From Micromonospora echinofusca (GTDB lineage: Bacteria; Actinomycetota; Actinomycetes; Mycobacteriales; Micromonosporaceae): a stretch of 64,000 nucleotides of DNA. Made by a program: the position numbers and the translations under genes. The notes below the pieces were generated by a model, which saw only the letters and a list, made by a program, of their open reading frames with translations, did not search any database and had not been told where the DNA came from. Positions 1 through 7,883 of this stretch are shown piece by piece; the stretch's first letter is position 1; each line of letters begins with the position of its first letter. The stretch covers positions 4,491,001 to 4,555,000 of the forward strand of contig NZ_LT607733.1 of NCBI RefSeq assembly GCF_900091445.1. The letters run 5' to 3'.

Positions 1-421
1 CGCGTTCGATCTGGGCCATGGTGCTGGTCAGCGCGACCAGGCCGGTGAGCATGCCCAGGCCGAGCGCCAGTTCGCCGGCGCGTTCGGTGCGGTCCCCCTC
101 GCCGAGCAGCTCGGCCACCATCGGCTCGCTCGCCCCGGGGGTGAGGGCCAGGACCGTGTCGGCGACGACGCGGCCGCCCTCCTCCACGCCGAGTTCGCTG
201 ATCAGGCCGGTCAACGCGATCAGGAACGGCACCACGGCGAGGCAGAGTTGCAGCGCGAAGGCGCGCGAGTGGCTGAACCCGTCGCCGTAGCGGAACCGGA
301 TGAACGCGTCGCGCAGCAGGTGCCAGCCGCCCTGCCGGCGCAGGGTGTGCCAGGCGTCGTCGGCGTTGAGTTCCTCGTCGGACATCAGCCGGGTCTCCGG
401 CACGATCCGGGTGCTACTCAC
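1..421 (-). CDS. YihY/virulence factor BrkB family membrane protein (3' end outside window)
   Basis: Only the N-terminal ~140 residues are present; the gene runs off the left edge. The fragment opens with a short polar stretch, then FRYGDGFSHSRAFALQLCLA and a hydrophobic segment at about residues 55-75, the first membrane helix of the YihY/BrkB family. It starts with GTG at 421, inside the last codons of the upstream kinase gene (8-bp overlap), so translation is probably coupled. Family members are integral membrane proteins of about 300 residues whose transported substrate is unsettled. The family call rests on recognising this N-terminal pattern, without a search. Confidence 0.7.
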   Translation of the reverse strand, partial: MSSTRIVPETRLMSDEELNADDAWHTLRRQGGWHLLRDAFIRFRYGDGFSHSRAFALQLCLAVVPFLIALTGLISELGVEEGGRVVADTVLALTPGASEPMVAELLGEGDRTERAGELALGLGMLTGLVALTSTMAQIER

Positions 422-1418
422 GGCGGGCTTCCTCGATCAACTGCTCACCACGCTCCGCGGCCGCCTTCGCGTCCTCGGCCAGGTCGGGATCCTGCTCCGG
501 CTGCGGCACGCAGAGCCACAGCGCCCGCCGGCGGATCTCGGCCTTGAGGGTGCGCCCCGGCTCGATCAGATCGCCGTCGAGCTCCCGGGGCTGGGCCCGG
601 TTGCTGGTGATCTCCACCCGCCGGGCCCGGAAGACCTCCATCCGGGGCACGCGGTCCTGCTTGCGTACGACCGCCCAGCCGAGCGCGAGCCAGTGCCGCA
701 GCGTACGCGGCGTGAGCACCGCGACGTCGAGGTAGCCGTCGTCCGGTTCGGCCTCGGTGAGCAGGCGTACGCCGCCCTGGAGGCGGCCCACGTTGGCGAC
801 GAGGACGGAGCGGGCCCGGCGGCGCAGCGGCTGCTGGTCGTCGATGCGGATGGAGACCCTCATCGGCCGGTCCCGCAGGTGCCGGGCGGCCCCCACCACG
901 TACGCCGGCCAGCCGATCCGCTTCTTGGTGGTCTCCGAAGTGTCGGCGAGCATCTGGGCGTCGAAGCCCATGCCGGCCATCACGGTGAAGTAGTGGTCCT
1001 CGACCGCGCCGACGTCGAGCAGCCGGCGGCCACGCTCGACGGCGACCTCCAGCCCGCCGGCCAGGTCGACCGACAGCCCCAGGTTGGCCGCGAGCAGGTT
1101 GCCGGTGCCCTGCGGCAGCACGGCGAGCGCCACGTCGGTGCCGACGAGGCCGCTGACGCAGGCCATCACGGTGCCGTCGCCGCCGCAGGCGAAGACGACG
1201 TCCACGCCGGCCGCGACCGCCTCCTCCGTCTGGCCCCGGCCCGGGTCCTCGACCGTGGTCTCGAACCACAGCGGCTCGGGCCAACCGGCCGCGGCGAGGG
1301 CGTCGTGGACCGTACGACGCAGCTCGTCGAGGTCGGCCACCTTCACCGGGTTGACCACCACGGCCGAGCGCAGACCGCCGTCGTGCGCCGGGCGTCCCTT
1401 GTCCTGTCCAGCATCCAC
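414..1418 (-). CDS. Diacylglycerol kinase family lipid kinase
   Basis: The protein has the DAGK catalytic signature: VVNPVK near the start, the nucleotide loop CGGDGTVMA about 55 residues later, and LPQGTGNLLA, which is typical of bacterial DgkB/YegS-type lipid kinases that phosphorylate diacylglycerol or related lipids at the membrane. The frame stays open up to a GTG at 1490, giving 358 residues, but the extra 24 residues are an Arg-rich stretch unlike the family; the GTG at 1418 gives a normal start and 334 residues. Its stop overlaps the start of the YihY-type gene, suggesting one membrane-lipid-related operon. Exact substrate cannot be told from sequence. Confidence 0.82.
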   Translation of the reverse strand: MDAGQDKGRPAHDGGLRSAVVVNPVKVADLDELRRTVHDALAAAGWPEPLWFETTVEDPGRGQTEEAVAAGVDVVFACGGDGTVMACVSGLVGTDVALAVLPQGTGNLLAANLGLSVDLAGGLEVAVERGRRLLDVGAVEDHYFTVMAGMGFDAQMLADTSETTKKRIGWPAYVVGAARHLRDRPMRVSIRIDDQQPLRRRARSVLVANVGRLQGGVRLLTEAEPDDGYLDVAVLTPRTLRHWLALGWAVVRKQDRVPRMEVFRARRVEITSNRAQPRELDGDLIEPGRTLKAEIRRRALWLCVPQPEQDPDLAEDAKAAAERGEQLIEEARRE

Positions 1419-1563
1419 GGCGCCAGTGTGCAGCAGATCCGGCACGGCAGCGACCCGGCGGCGCGGTGACGTTACGCGCAGCGCAAACACGTTTGCCGCG
1501 CCCTTGCGCCCCTCCCGCCGCCTCCCCCGCCCCGCCGCGACCCGTCGTCCAGGGGACGGGCGG

Positions 1564-2145
1564 TCAGGCGGGGGTGCGCAGGGCGGTCTCCACCCGGCGG
1601 CGCAGGTCGTCGAGGTCGGCGCCGGCCTCGGTGAGCACCAGCGCGCCGAGGCCCTGCCCCTCGCGGAGGACGCCGAGCAGGATGTGCTCCGTGCCGATGT
1701 GCCGGTGGCGCAGGCGCAGCGCCTCCCGCAGGGCCAGCTCCAGCACCTTCTTGGCGCGCGGGGAGAAGGGGCCGCCCGCGTACCGTCGACGGCCCCAGCG
1801 GCGACGCGGCGCCGGCGCGGCCTCGCGCAGCGCGTCGGGGCCGAAGGACTCCTCGATCCGGGCCACGATTGCAGCCAGGTCGATGCCGATCTCGCGCAGG
1901 GCCGCGGCGTCGGCCTCGCCGAGGCCGGTGGCTCCCCGCTCGGTGTGCCGGCGGATGCGGGCCCGCAGGTCGTCGGCGCGCAGGCCGGCCTCGACGAGCA
2001 CCCGGGCGGCGAGGCTGTCGCCGTCGGAGAGCAGGGCGAGCAGCAGGTGCTCGGTGCCGACGGGTCGCTGGCCCTCGGTCCGGGCCTCGTCCCGGGCGTC
2101 GCGCACGACAGTGCGGGCCCGGTCGGTGAACCGTTCGAACATCAC
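1564..2145 (-). CDS. Clp N-terminal (R) domain protein, no ATPase domain
   Basis: 193 residues containing two Clp-R repeats: MFERFTDRARTVVRDARDEA with GTEHLLLALL in the first 70 residues, and FSPRAKKVLELALREA with GTEHILLGVL in the last 90. These match the N-terminal substrate- and adaptor-binding domain of ClpC, but there is no Walker ATPase module, so it cannot unfold proteins alone. It may bind Clp substrates or adaptors, or act in DNA-damage or stress control; that is inference. ATG overlaps the stop of the HTH gene (ATGA, 2142-2145), so the two are translated together. Confidence 0.85.
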   Translation of the reverse strand: MMFERFTDRARTVVRDARDEARTEGQRPVGTEHLLLALLSDGDSLAARVLVEAGLRADDLRARIRRHTERGATGLGEADAAALREIGIDLAAIVARIEESFGPDALREAAPAPRRRWGRRRYAGGPFSPRAKKVLELALREALRLRHRHIGTEHILLGVLREGQGLGALVLTEAGADLDDLRRRVETALRTPA

Positions 2146-2378
2146 GCCTCCCAGGAGGATCCGACCGCCGGACGACCGGCGTGCTTCTTGTGGACCGCCT
2201 GCCGGCTGACTTCCAGCTCGTCGGCGATCTCCTGCCAGGACCAGCCCTGTCGACGGGCGTTGTCCACCTGGACCACCTCGAGCCGCTCGAGCAGCCGGCG
2301 CAGCGCGCGGACGGCGCGCAGCCCGACCCGGGGGTCGGTGCTGCCGGCTGCCGCCGCGAGTTCCGTTGCCTGACTCAT
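2142..2378 (-). CDS. Small helix-turn-helix regulator
   Basis: A 78-residue protein with a helix-turn-helix at about residues 45-68 (WSWQEIADELEVSRQAVHKK) of the sigma-70 region 4-like type. It is the first gene of a two-gene operon with the Clp-N protein, overlapping by ATGA. This pair is common in actinobacteria, where the HTH protein probably regulates the operon. The promoter upstream carries two perfect GTCAAC-N4-GTTGAC palindromes placed over the -35 and -10, which would fit autoregulation. Target and signal are unknown. Confidence 0.8.
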   Translation of the reverse strand: MSQATELAAAAGSTDPRVGLRAVRALRRLLERLEVVQVDNARRQGWSWQEIADELEVSRQAVHKKHAGRPAVGSSWEA

Positions 2379-2381
2379 GTC

Positions 2382-2425
2382 GTCAACCTACGTTGACATC
2401 GCGTCTAATGTCAACCCATGTTGAC
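2382..2425. promoter_or_regulatory. Two palindromic operators GTCAAC-N4-GTTGAC
   Basis: Two perfect inverted repeats, 2382-2397 (spacer CTAC) and 2410-2425 (spacer CCAT), lie 28 bp apart centre to centre, in the 65-bp gap between the HTH gene start (2378) and the divergent ATG of the interrupted VOC gene (2444). The first covers the -10 and the second the -35 of the minus-strand promoter. They are probable binding sites for the adjacent HTH protein (inference) and could control both directions. Confidence 0.7.
2385..2414 (-). promoter_or_regulatory. Promoter of the HTH-ClpN operon, probably leaderless
   Basis: On the minus strand TTGACA (2414-2409) is followed after 18 nt by TAGGTT (2390-2385). 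The expected transcription start, about seven bases on, falls on the A of the ATG at 2378, predicting a leaderless transcript, which is common in actinobacteria. Confidence 0.55.
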
Positions 2426-2443
2426 AGCCGCTATGGTGTATCG

Positions 2444-2453
2444 ATGGCGTCGG
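2444..2453 (+). pseudogene. 5' fragment (codons 1-4) of VOC-family gene split by the transposon
   Basis: ATG GCG TCG G is directly followed by the transposon end. The final five bases GTCGG (2449-2453) are the target duplication, repeated at 12147-12151. Joined to 12152 onwards the frame reads MASVKQVQITFDCAEPERVA, a normal VOC/glyoxalase-like start. A -10-like TATGGT (2432-2437) seven bases before the ATG suggests a leaderless transcript for the original gene. Confidence 0.75.
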
Positions 2454-2467
2454 TGTGGGTTCTCAGC
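2454..2467 (+). repeat. Left terminal inverted repeat
   Basis: TGTGGGTTCTCAGC, identical to the complement of the right end at 12133-12146. The preceding five bases GTCGG are the target-site duplication. Confidence 0.92.
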
Positions 2468-2530
2468 GGGGTTGATCTGTTCTCACTGAACCTGATCCGT
2501 ACCTGATCCGTTCTCACGGAACTTGATCCG
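2459..2530 (+). repeat. Left-end array of TnsB-type binding sites
   Basis: Three copies of a 21-bp motif, consensus GTTCTCAC.GAAC.TGATCCG, occur at 2459-2479 (overlapping the inverted repeat), 2479-2499 and 2510-2530; a partial copy (tail CCTGATCCG) lies at 2501-2510. All point inward from the end. Tn7-family ends carry such arrays as transposase binding sites; the assignment to TnsB is inference. Confidence 0.8.
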
Positions 2531-2892
2531 CCCGACTGCGTGCCGCCGTCCGGGGGCCGTCGCTGTCCTGTCCACGTGAGGCTGCAACCGTCCGGCTGAA
2601 GTTGGATCAATCAGGGGGCGGTGTCGGCGACCGCCTGAATCTGTGGTGAGCAGTCCGGCTCTGGCTCGGACCTGCGTCTGCCCGAGGTCACAGGCACCGG
2701 GGTCCTTGCATGGCCCTGCGCATGGGTGGGCTGGGACAGCCCACTAAATATCTGATCTCGATCTGGGTCGTGTCGATCGTGGGGTGTTGTTGCCGACCCT
2801 CAAAGGACACGCGGGCAGACTCTACGCCGATAGATGGCGCGCGTCAGGGTCGGGTAACAGTGCCTCCTACATCTTGACGGGCCCATCACATG
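2531..2892. other. Transposon left-end internal region without a recognisable gene
   Basis: About 360 bp between the left-end repeat array and the hairpin at 2893. No frame gives a protein I recognise. It may be decayed sequence or spacer. Confidence 0.5.
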
Positions 2893-2925
2893 ACGAGAGC
2901 CTCGCCGCAACTGCGAGGCTCTCGT
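2893..2925 (-). terminator. Strong hairpin downstream of the ABC exporter operon
   Basis: A perfect 13-bp stem (2893-2905 with 2913-2925) with a 7-nt loop, extended by imperfect pairing of flanking ATCACA/TGTGAT. It lies about 120 bp beyond the permease stop on the minus strand, so it probably ends that transcript and shields the transposon end. No clear U-tract is present. Confidence 0.6.
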
Positions 2926-3045
2926 GGTTTGTGATCAAGGGCGGTGTCGCCGGGCGGTAGGGCGTGTTGACCGGGCGTAGTGAGATGGAAGCTGCCGGGT
3001 CTCCGCCCTCACGTTCGCCGGATGTTTCGCCGGCCGAGGTTGTTG

Positions 3046-5262
3046 TCAGTCAGCGGTTGGTCGCCAGCGGCGTACTGCGCGGCTCGCGGTCTCTCCGCAG
3101 AGCAGACCGAGCGCGATGGCGGTGATCGTGACGGTGAGGACGGAGCCGGTCAGTAGTGGCCAGGAGAGGCGTCCGAAGCCGCGGGTGAGACTGAAGGCGT
3201 ATCCCAGGGCGGCAGCTGCGGCGCCTCCGACGACGCCAGCGAGAATGAGCGGCACGGTGATGTTCCATTGAGCGATGGCGGTGTAGAGCCTTCGGCGGGT
3301 GTACATCGCGCCGAGCGGTCCGAGGGAGCGGGTCTGTAGCAGAAATGTGTCTATCGCGCCGATGGCGGTGGTCAGTGCCAGCACGAGGACACCGAGTAGT
3401 CCGAAGGCCCAGACCCAGGAGTATAGGTGTGCCTGGTCAACGGCACCGGAAATGCTGTACTGCCCGGAGGTGTGCACGTCCGGGAAGGCGAGTGTGGCGT
3501 AGGCGGTGCGGGCGATGGCTTGCACACCTGAGATGCCCTCGTCATTGAATACCAGGAAGCCCACGATTTGGTATCCGTTGGGCACGGTTGGGCCGACGAG
3601 TGGGTCCGTCCAGAGGATGGTAGATGCCGCGCCGGAGCGGATGGCGTCGCCGGTCGTGTTGAAGGTGCGGTACGCCGCAGGTGCAGGGGTGGGCGTGGCC
3701 ATGCAGGTAGTCAAGGTACCCAGGTGGGCCAGGGCTTCGCAGGTGCCGACGAGGGCCTGGTTGTTGTTCCTGTCGGTGGCGACCCGAACGGTGCGATCGG
3801 TGCCGAGTGTGGTGGTGAAGCGTTCAGCCTCGATGGCGGGGTTGTTGGCGCGTACGGTGACGATGCGGTCGCCGAGTAGCTGTCGCTGCGCGGACCAGGT
3901 GCCCGCGTCGAGGGCCTGGTTGAGGTAGACCTGCAGGAAGGTCAGTACCGCCAAGCCGACGACGACGGCGGCGCACATGCGAGCGATCGCTGCGGAGCGG
4001 TCCAGTAGCCAGCGTCCACCGATGAGTGCGGCAGGCCAGCCTCGGCGCCGTCCGGTGCGGGCTGCGAAGCGCGCGACAGGCACAGCGAGGCTGGCGACGG
4101 CAGCGGGCAGGGTGAGAATGGCCACCAGCATGGCCGCTTGAAACACGCGCATCTGCAGGGCGTTGGGATACACCCCGCCGGCTTCGGCGGCTGACCATGT
4201 GGCCAGGGCCAGGAGCATCACGGCCACCGCGAACACAACTCGAGGCCATGTTCTCAGTCGAGCTGTTACGGCGCGGGGCCTCGTGCCCTGCACCGCGCGG
4301 CGCCGTAGCTGCGCGGCGATGGTCAGCGCCAGCATCAGCATGGCGGTGCCGACGGCTAGCAGCGCCAGCGCTGGACGGCCAGCCGACAGGTCGACCGAAC
4401 GTACTCGGTAGTCCACGAACGGTACGGTGACGTCGACGACGGTGGTCAACGCCGCGGTCACGCCCCCGAGCAGGATGCCAACGGCAACCGGCAGGCCGGC
4501 TTCCCCGGCGAGCACCCAGGACTTGGCTCGTGCGGGTGCGCCAAGGGCATCAAGCATCGCCAGGCGTCGGTCCCGCTGCTCAGCGCCGGAGCGCACCGCA
4601 ACCGCGATCAATACCAGGGTCGGTACGCCGATGACGAGCAGCATGAGCAGGTACATGTCGTGGGCGGTGCGGCCGGATAGACCCGAGGTGCGGTAGGTCA
4701 GCGGGGTGACCTGCGGATTGCCGAAGCCGCTGATACGGGTTTCGGCGCCGGAGCGGTCCAGCCAGGTGGGATCTGTCGGCTGCAGGTATACCAGCCACTC
4801 GGCGGGCTCGGCCAGACCATCGGCGTCGATCTCGCCGGCGAAGCGGCCGTAGCGTTGCTGAAGCTCTCCGTCGGTGTCGGCGGCCAGCAGCGCCGGCGAC
4901 AGGAACGCTTCCCCGGGGGCTGGCCAACGCGGCAGTCCCGGTGGCGGCGGTGCGTCGGCGCGTTGTGGAACCACGTTGATGACGATGAACTGGCTGTCAT
5001 GATGGAAGTCGCCGCGTTCGGCCCACTTGGCCATCGGCGCGCTGGTGTCGCCGCGGTCGAGGAAGACTGGTTCGCGGGAAACGATACGAGCGTCGCGAGC
5101 GGTGAATACCGCGTCCGCGGCGATGAACAGCCATCCACTCAGCAGTGCGACTATCGTCGCTGAGGCCAAGGCCACCCGGTGGGTCAACGCCGTCATGCCG
5201 CCGTGACGGCTACTGCGGTGACCGAGTACGGCGAGCATCGCGGTTGGGCCAGGACGCCTCAT
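3046..5262 (-). CDS. FtsX/MacB-type ABC transporter permease (peptide exporter)
   Basis: 738 residues from the ATG at 5262, which overlaps the ATPase stop (ATGA); the longer open frame upstream is the shadow of the ATPase gene. The protein begins with a membrane anchor (about residues 27-47), followed by an extracytoplasmic domain to about residue 180. A group of helices with DRRLAMLDALGAPAR follows, then a central second helix set and three C-terminal helices, the arrangement of long FtsX-like permeases associated with bacteriocin or lantibiotic export and immunity. With the ATPase and the secreted peptide gene upstream it forms a three-gene cassette. The cargo substrate is probably that peptide (inference). 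Confidence 0.82.
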   Translation of the reverse strand: MRRPGPTAMLAVLGHRSSRHGGMTALTHRVALASATIVALLSGWLFIAADAVFTARDARIVSREPVFLDRGDTSAPMAKWAERGDFHHDSQFIVINVVPQRADAPPPPGLPRWPAPGEAFLSPALLAADTDGELQQRYGRFAGEIDADGLAEPAEWLVYLQPTDPTWLDRSGAETRISGFGNPQVTPLTYRTSGLSGRTAHDMYLLMLLVIGVPTLVLIAVAVRSGAEQRDRRLAMLDALGAPARAKSWVLAGEAGLPVAVGILLGGVTAALTTVVDVTVPFVDYRVRSVDLSAGRPALALLAVGTAMLMLALTIAAQLRRRAVQGTRPRAVTARLRTWPRVVFAVAVMLLALATWSAAEAGGVYPNALQMRVFQAAMLVAILTLPAAVASLAVPVARFAARTGRRRGWPAALIGGRWLLDRSAAIARMCAAVVVGLAVLTFLQVYLNQALDAGTWSAQRQLLGDRIVTVRANNPAIEAERFTTTLGTDRTVRVATDRNNNQALVGTCEALAHLGTLTTCMATPTPAPAAYRTFNTTGDAIRSGAASTILWTDPLVGPTVPNGYQIVGFLVFNDEGISGVQAIARTAYATLAFPDVHTSGQYSISGAVDQAHLYSWVWAFGLLGVLVLALTTAIGAIDTFLLQTRSLGPLGAMYTRRRLYTAIAQWNITVPLILAGVVGGAAAAALGYAFSLTRGFGRLSWPLLTGSVLTVTITAIALGLLCGETASRAVRRWRPTAD

Positions 5263-5984
5263 GCTGCCACCGTCGCTGGCACCAGTGCCCCGCCCTGCAG
5301 AACGACTGTGGAATCGGCGCGGGCGGCCACCTGAGGGTTGTGAGTCACCACTACCAGGGCATAGCCATACTTGCGAGGCAGCGCGTAGAGCAGGTCGGCA
5401 ACGAGATCGGTGGCTGTTTCGTCCAACGCGCCCGTAGGCTCGTCGGCGAGGACTACCGCCGGACGCGTCACAAGCGCTCGGGCGACCGCCACCCGTTGGC
5501 GTTCTCCGCCGGACAGTGTCGCGGTCTGCGCCTCTGCAAGTTCGGCCACGCCCAAGTCGGCGAGCAGCTTTCCCGCCCGCTCGTATGCCTCGGCGGTTTT
5601 CACTCCCGCCAGCAGCGCCGGCAGGGCCACGTTCTCCACCGGCGCGAGCTCCGGCAGCAGCTCCCCGAACTGGTACACCACCCCGATGCGTGACAGTCGC
5701 AGCGCCGCGCGATCCCCGGCACGCAGCCCGGTCAACTTGGTGGCCGAGATGTGGATGCTTCCCTGCGCTACTGGCAGCAACCCGGCCAAACACAGCACGA
5801 GGCTCGTCTTGCCACTGCCGCTGGGCCCGGTGATCGCCACCGACTGCCCGGAGGCCACCGTCAGGTCCGCGCCAGCGAGCAGGGTGCGGCCCGCCACCTC
5901 GTAGCGAATCCCGCGCGCTATCAAGGCCATCTCCGAAGCGCTGCTGGCAGGTGTGCTTGTCGTCATCTGAACCCCGTCACTCAT
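5259..5984 (-). CDS. ABC transporter ATP-binding protein (MacB/LolD type)
   Basis: About 241 residues. It has Walker A GPSGSGKTS, Q-loop VVYQFGELLPEL, signature LSGGERQRVAVARAL, Walker B VVLADEPTGALD and the switch His in VVTHNPQ, so it is a complete nucleotide-binding subunit of the LolD/MacB class that partners FtsX-like permeases. The ATG at 5984 is chosen; ATG 5966 is an equally possible start, and the open frame extends to 6062 across the hairpin, which is unlikely to be translated. Stop overlaps the permease start. Confidence 0.88.
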   Translation of the reverse strand: MSDGVQMTTSTPASSASEMALIARGIRYEVAGRTLLAGADLTVASGQSVAITGPSGSGKTSLVLCLAGLLPVAQGSIHISATKLTGLRAGDRAALRLSRIGVVYQFGELLPELAPVENVALPALLAGVKTAEAYERAGKLLADLGVAELAEAQTATLSGGERQRVAVARALVTRPAVVLADEPTGALDETATDLVADLLYALPRKYGYALVVVTHNPQVAARADSTVVLQGGALVPATVAA

Positions 5985-6004
5985 CGGGCATCGGTGCAAC
6001 GGAA

Positions 6005-6031
6005 CGCGGGCCGACGAAGCGTCGGCCCGCG
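6005..6031 (-). terminator. Attenuator-like hairpin between peptide gene and ABC genes
   Basis: A perfect 12-bp stem (6005-6016 with 6020-6031) and 3-nt loop sits between the peptide stop (6044) and the ATPase start. It lacks a U-run, so it may act as a partial terminator or mRNA end stabiliser, giving more peptide message than transporter message. Confidence 0.6.
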
Positions 6032-6043
6032 CACCCCATCGGG

Positions 6044-6337
6044 TTACGGCTTCCATTCCCAACCGGAGTAGGAGTCCGGACCGGTGTAGTTGGCTGCGGC
6101 CCTGTGCCTGTAGACGTAGTTGGACGTGTCGGAGCCGCTGTTCACCGACGTGTTGCAGCCCTGGTAGTTGTTCACCGTCTGCGTGGTGCCACTCTGCTGG
6201 GTACGGCGGTACTCACCATAGACGCCCGTGGAGTCGCAGGCCGTGTCCTGGATGGTGACACCACCGTAGCCGTCGTAGAACAGGGTGCAGGCGGACATCT
6301 CGTCCGTGCACACCTTCGCCGCCGCAGGAGCGGCAGG
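6044..6337 (-). pseudogene. Secreted cysteine-containing peptide gene, 5' end lost to IS256
   Basis: The frame ends in SYSGWEWKP and, read upstream, passes VCTDEMSAC and an Ala-rich LPAAPAAAK that looks like the end of a signal peptide. It then runs directly into the end of the IS256 copy. So the start codon and most of the export signal are missing. The mature part (~88 residues) has four Cys (CTDEMSAC, DTAC, QGC) and is rich in Ser, Thr, Tyr and Asn. It is followed by an ATPase and a long FtsX-type permease, an order seen in lactococcin-972-like cassettes, but it does not match that peptide. Family unrecognised; possibly a bacteriocin or signalling peptide. Confidence 0.6.
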
Positions 6338-7575
6338 GAGTGTGTTGATTTCCGTGTTTGGGCCTGTGGTGTGATCGAGGTTGTTAGATGGTGATCCGGT
6401 CGCCGTAGGCGAGGATCAGGGCGTTGAGGGCCTTGGCCCAACCGTAGACCCTGCCGGTGATGCTCCCGCCGCCCTTGCGTTTCTGCTGGACGACGAGGTA
6501 GAGGACCTTCATCGCGGCCTGCTCGGTCGGGAAGTGCCCGCGCCGGCGGGCGGCCTGCCGGAACCGGGCGTTCAGACTCTCGATGATGTTGGTGGTGTAG
6601 AGGACCTTGCGGACCTCGTGGTCGTAGTCGAGGAAGGGCACGAACTGCGGCCACGAGGTCCGCCACAGCCGGATGACGGCCGGATATTGGTCGCCGAACT
6701 CGGCGGCGAAGGCCTCGAAACGGGCCTCGGCGGCGGCGACGGTGGGGGCGGTGTAGATCTCCCGCAGGGTGGGGGTGATCTTCTGCCAGTCCTTGCGGTT
6801 CGTATAGCGCAACGACGCTCGCACCAGGTGCACGACGCACTGCTGGTGCACCGCCTGCGGCCAGACCTGTTCGATGGCGTCGGTCATGCCCTTGAGGCCG
6901 TCGGAGCAGACCATGAACACGTCCTCGACACCGCGGTTGCGCAGTTCAGTGAGGTAGCCGGCCCACTGCTTGGCGCCTTCCCCGCCGGTCCCGGCCCACA
7001 TACCGAGCACGTCGCGTTCCCCGTCGAGGCTGATGCCGACCACGACGTAGACGGGCCGGTTCGCGACCTGCCCTTGGCGGATCTTCATCACCAGGGCGTC
7101 GATGAACACCACCGGATAGATCCGGTCGAGTGGCCGTTGCCGCCAGGCTTCCATCTCGTCGAGGACGCTGTCGGTGACCCGGCTGATCAACTCCCGAGAC
7201 ACGTCGGCGTCATACACATCCGCCAGATGCGCGGAGATCTCCCCCGTGGTCAACCCTTTGGCATACAGCGACAGGATCGCCTCGTTGAACCCGTCCAACC
7301 TGCGGACATGCTTGGGCACGATCCGCGGGGTGAACGACCCGGCTCGGTCCCGCGGAACCTGGATGCGCACCGGCCCGACCTCGGTCTGCACCGTCTTGGC
7401 CCCGTGCCCGTTGCGAATGTTCGTCCGCCGGCCGGTCTCCTCGTCGACGCCGACCTCGTCGAGGTGCGCATCCAGCTCCGCATCAAGCGCTGATTCCAGG
7501 ACGGTGCGAGTGATCCCGACCAATAGCCCACCCGGCCCGACCAACGAGACTCCGTCGGCCTTGGCCCGTTCGAGA
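6337..7575 (-). mobile_element. IS256-family insertion sequence, left part missing
   Basis: The 3' boundary lies near 6337, where sequence of the peptide gene stops and the segment GTGTTGATTTCCGTGTTTGG begins, as in actinobacterial IS256 ends. The other boundary, near 7575, cuts the transposase within its N-terminal region: no start codon, leader or second inverted repeat is present, and the sequence passes straight into tnsA. This points to a deletion after insertion that removed one end of the IS and the 5' part of tnsA. Confidence 0.7.
6384..7575 (-). pseudogene. IS256-family transposase, N-terminally truncated
   Basis: About 397 residues from LERAKADGVSLVGPGGLL to the natural end GDRITI. 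Catalytic DDE residues are visible: Asp in VVFIDALVMKI, Asp in VCSDGLKGM and Glu in TNIIESLNARF. Intact relatives carry roughly 25 more residues before ERAKADG; here those codons and the start are replaced by tnsA sequence. The frame stays open much further upstream, but that part is antisense to tnsA and tnsB. The protein is probably not made or not active. Confidence 0.72.
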
Positions 7576-7883
7576 CGACCGGCCGGGCCTGCGCCGAGGT
7601 TGGTTGGGAGTATCGGCTGGTGCACGAGCCGGATCCGGTGGTGATGGCGAATGTGCGGTGGCTGGCAGGGTATCGGTATCCGCGCTGCCTGCGCCCGGCC
7701 GTCGCCGCTGCCGCCCCGGCGGTGTTCGCGGAGCCTACGCCGTTGATGGACGGCGCGACACGGTTGGGTGACCCGCTGGCCAGTCTGCCGACGGTGTTCC
7801 ACCTGCTGTGGCGCGGCCGGTTGGGCATCGACCTGACGGTTCCGCTGTCGGAGTTGTCGATCGTGTCGGCGGCGGGCCGGTGA
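7576..7883 (+). pseudogene. tnsA: TnsA-like transposase endonuclease subunit, 5' truncated
   Basis: The surviving C-terminal ~100 residues, with GWEYRLVHEPDPVVMANVRW, LAGYRYPRC and WRGRLGIDLTVPLSELSIV, match the C-terminal half of actinobacterial TnsA-like heteromeric endonuclease subunits. The N-terminal catalytic part and the start are gone, replaced by the IS256 fragment. In Tn7, TnsA cuts the 5' ends so that the element moves by cut-and-paste. Its loss would leave TnsB strand transfer only. The stop overlaps the tnsB GTG (GTGA, 7880-7883). Confidence 0.72.

Noticed and set aside
2531..2892. Possible CRISPR or attachment repeats near the transposon left end, in case this is a CRISPR-guided Tn7-like element
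   Set aside because: No regularly spaced repeats or Cas genes are present; the only repeats are the TnsB-type end sites.
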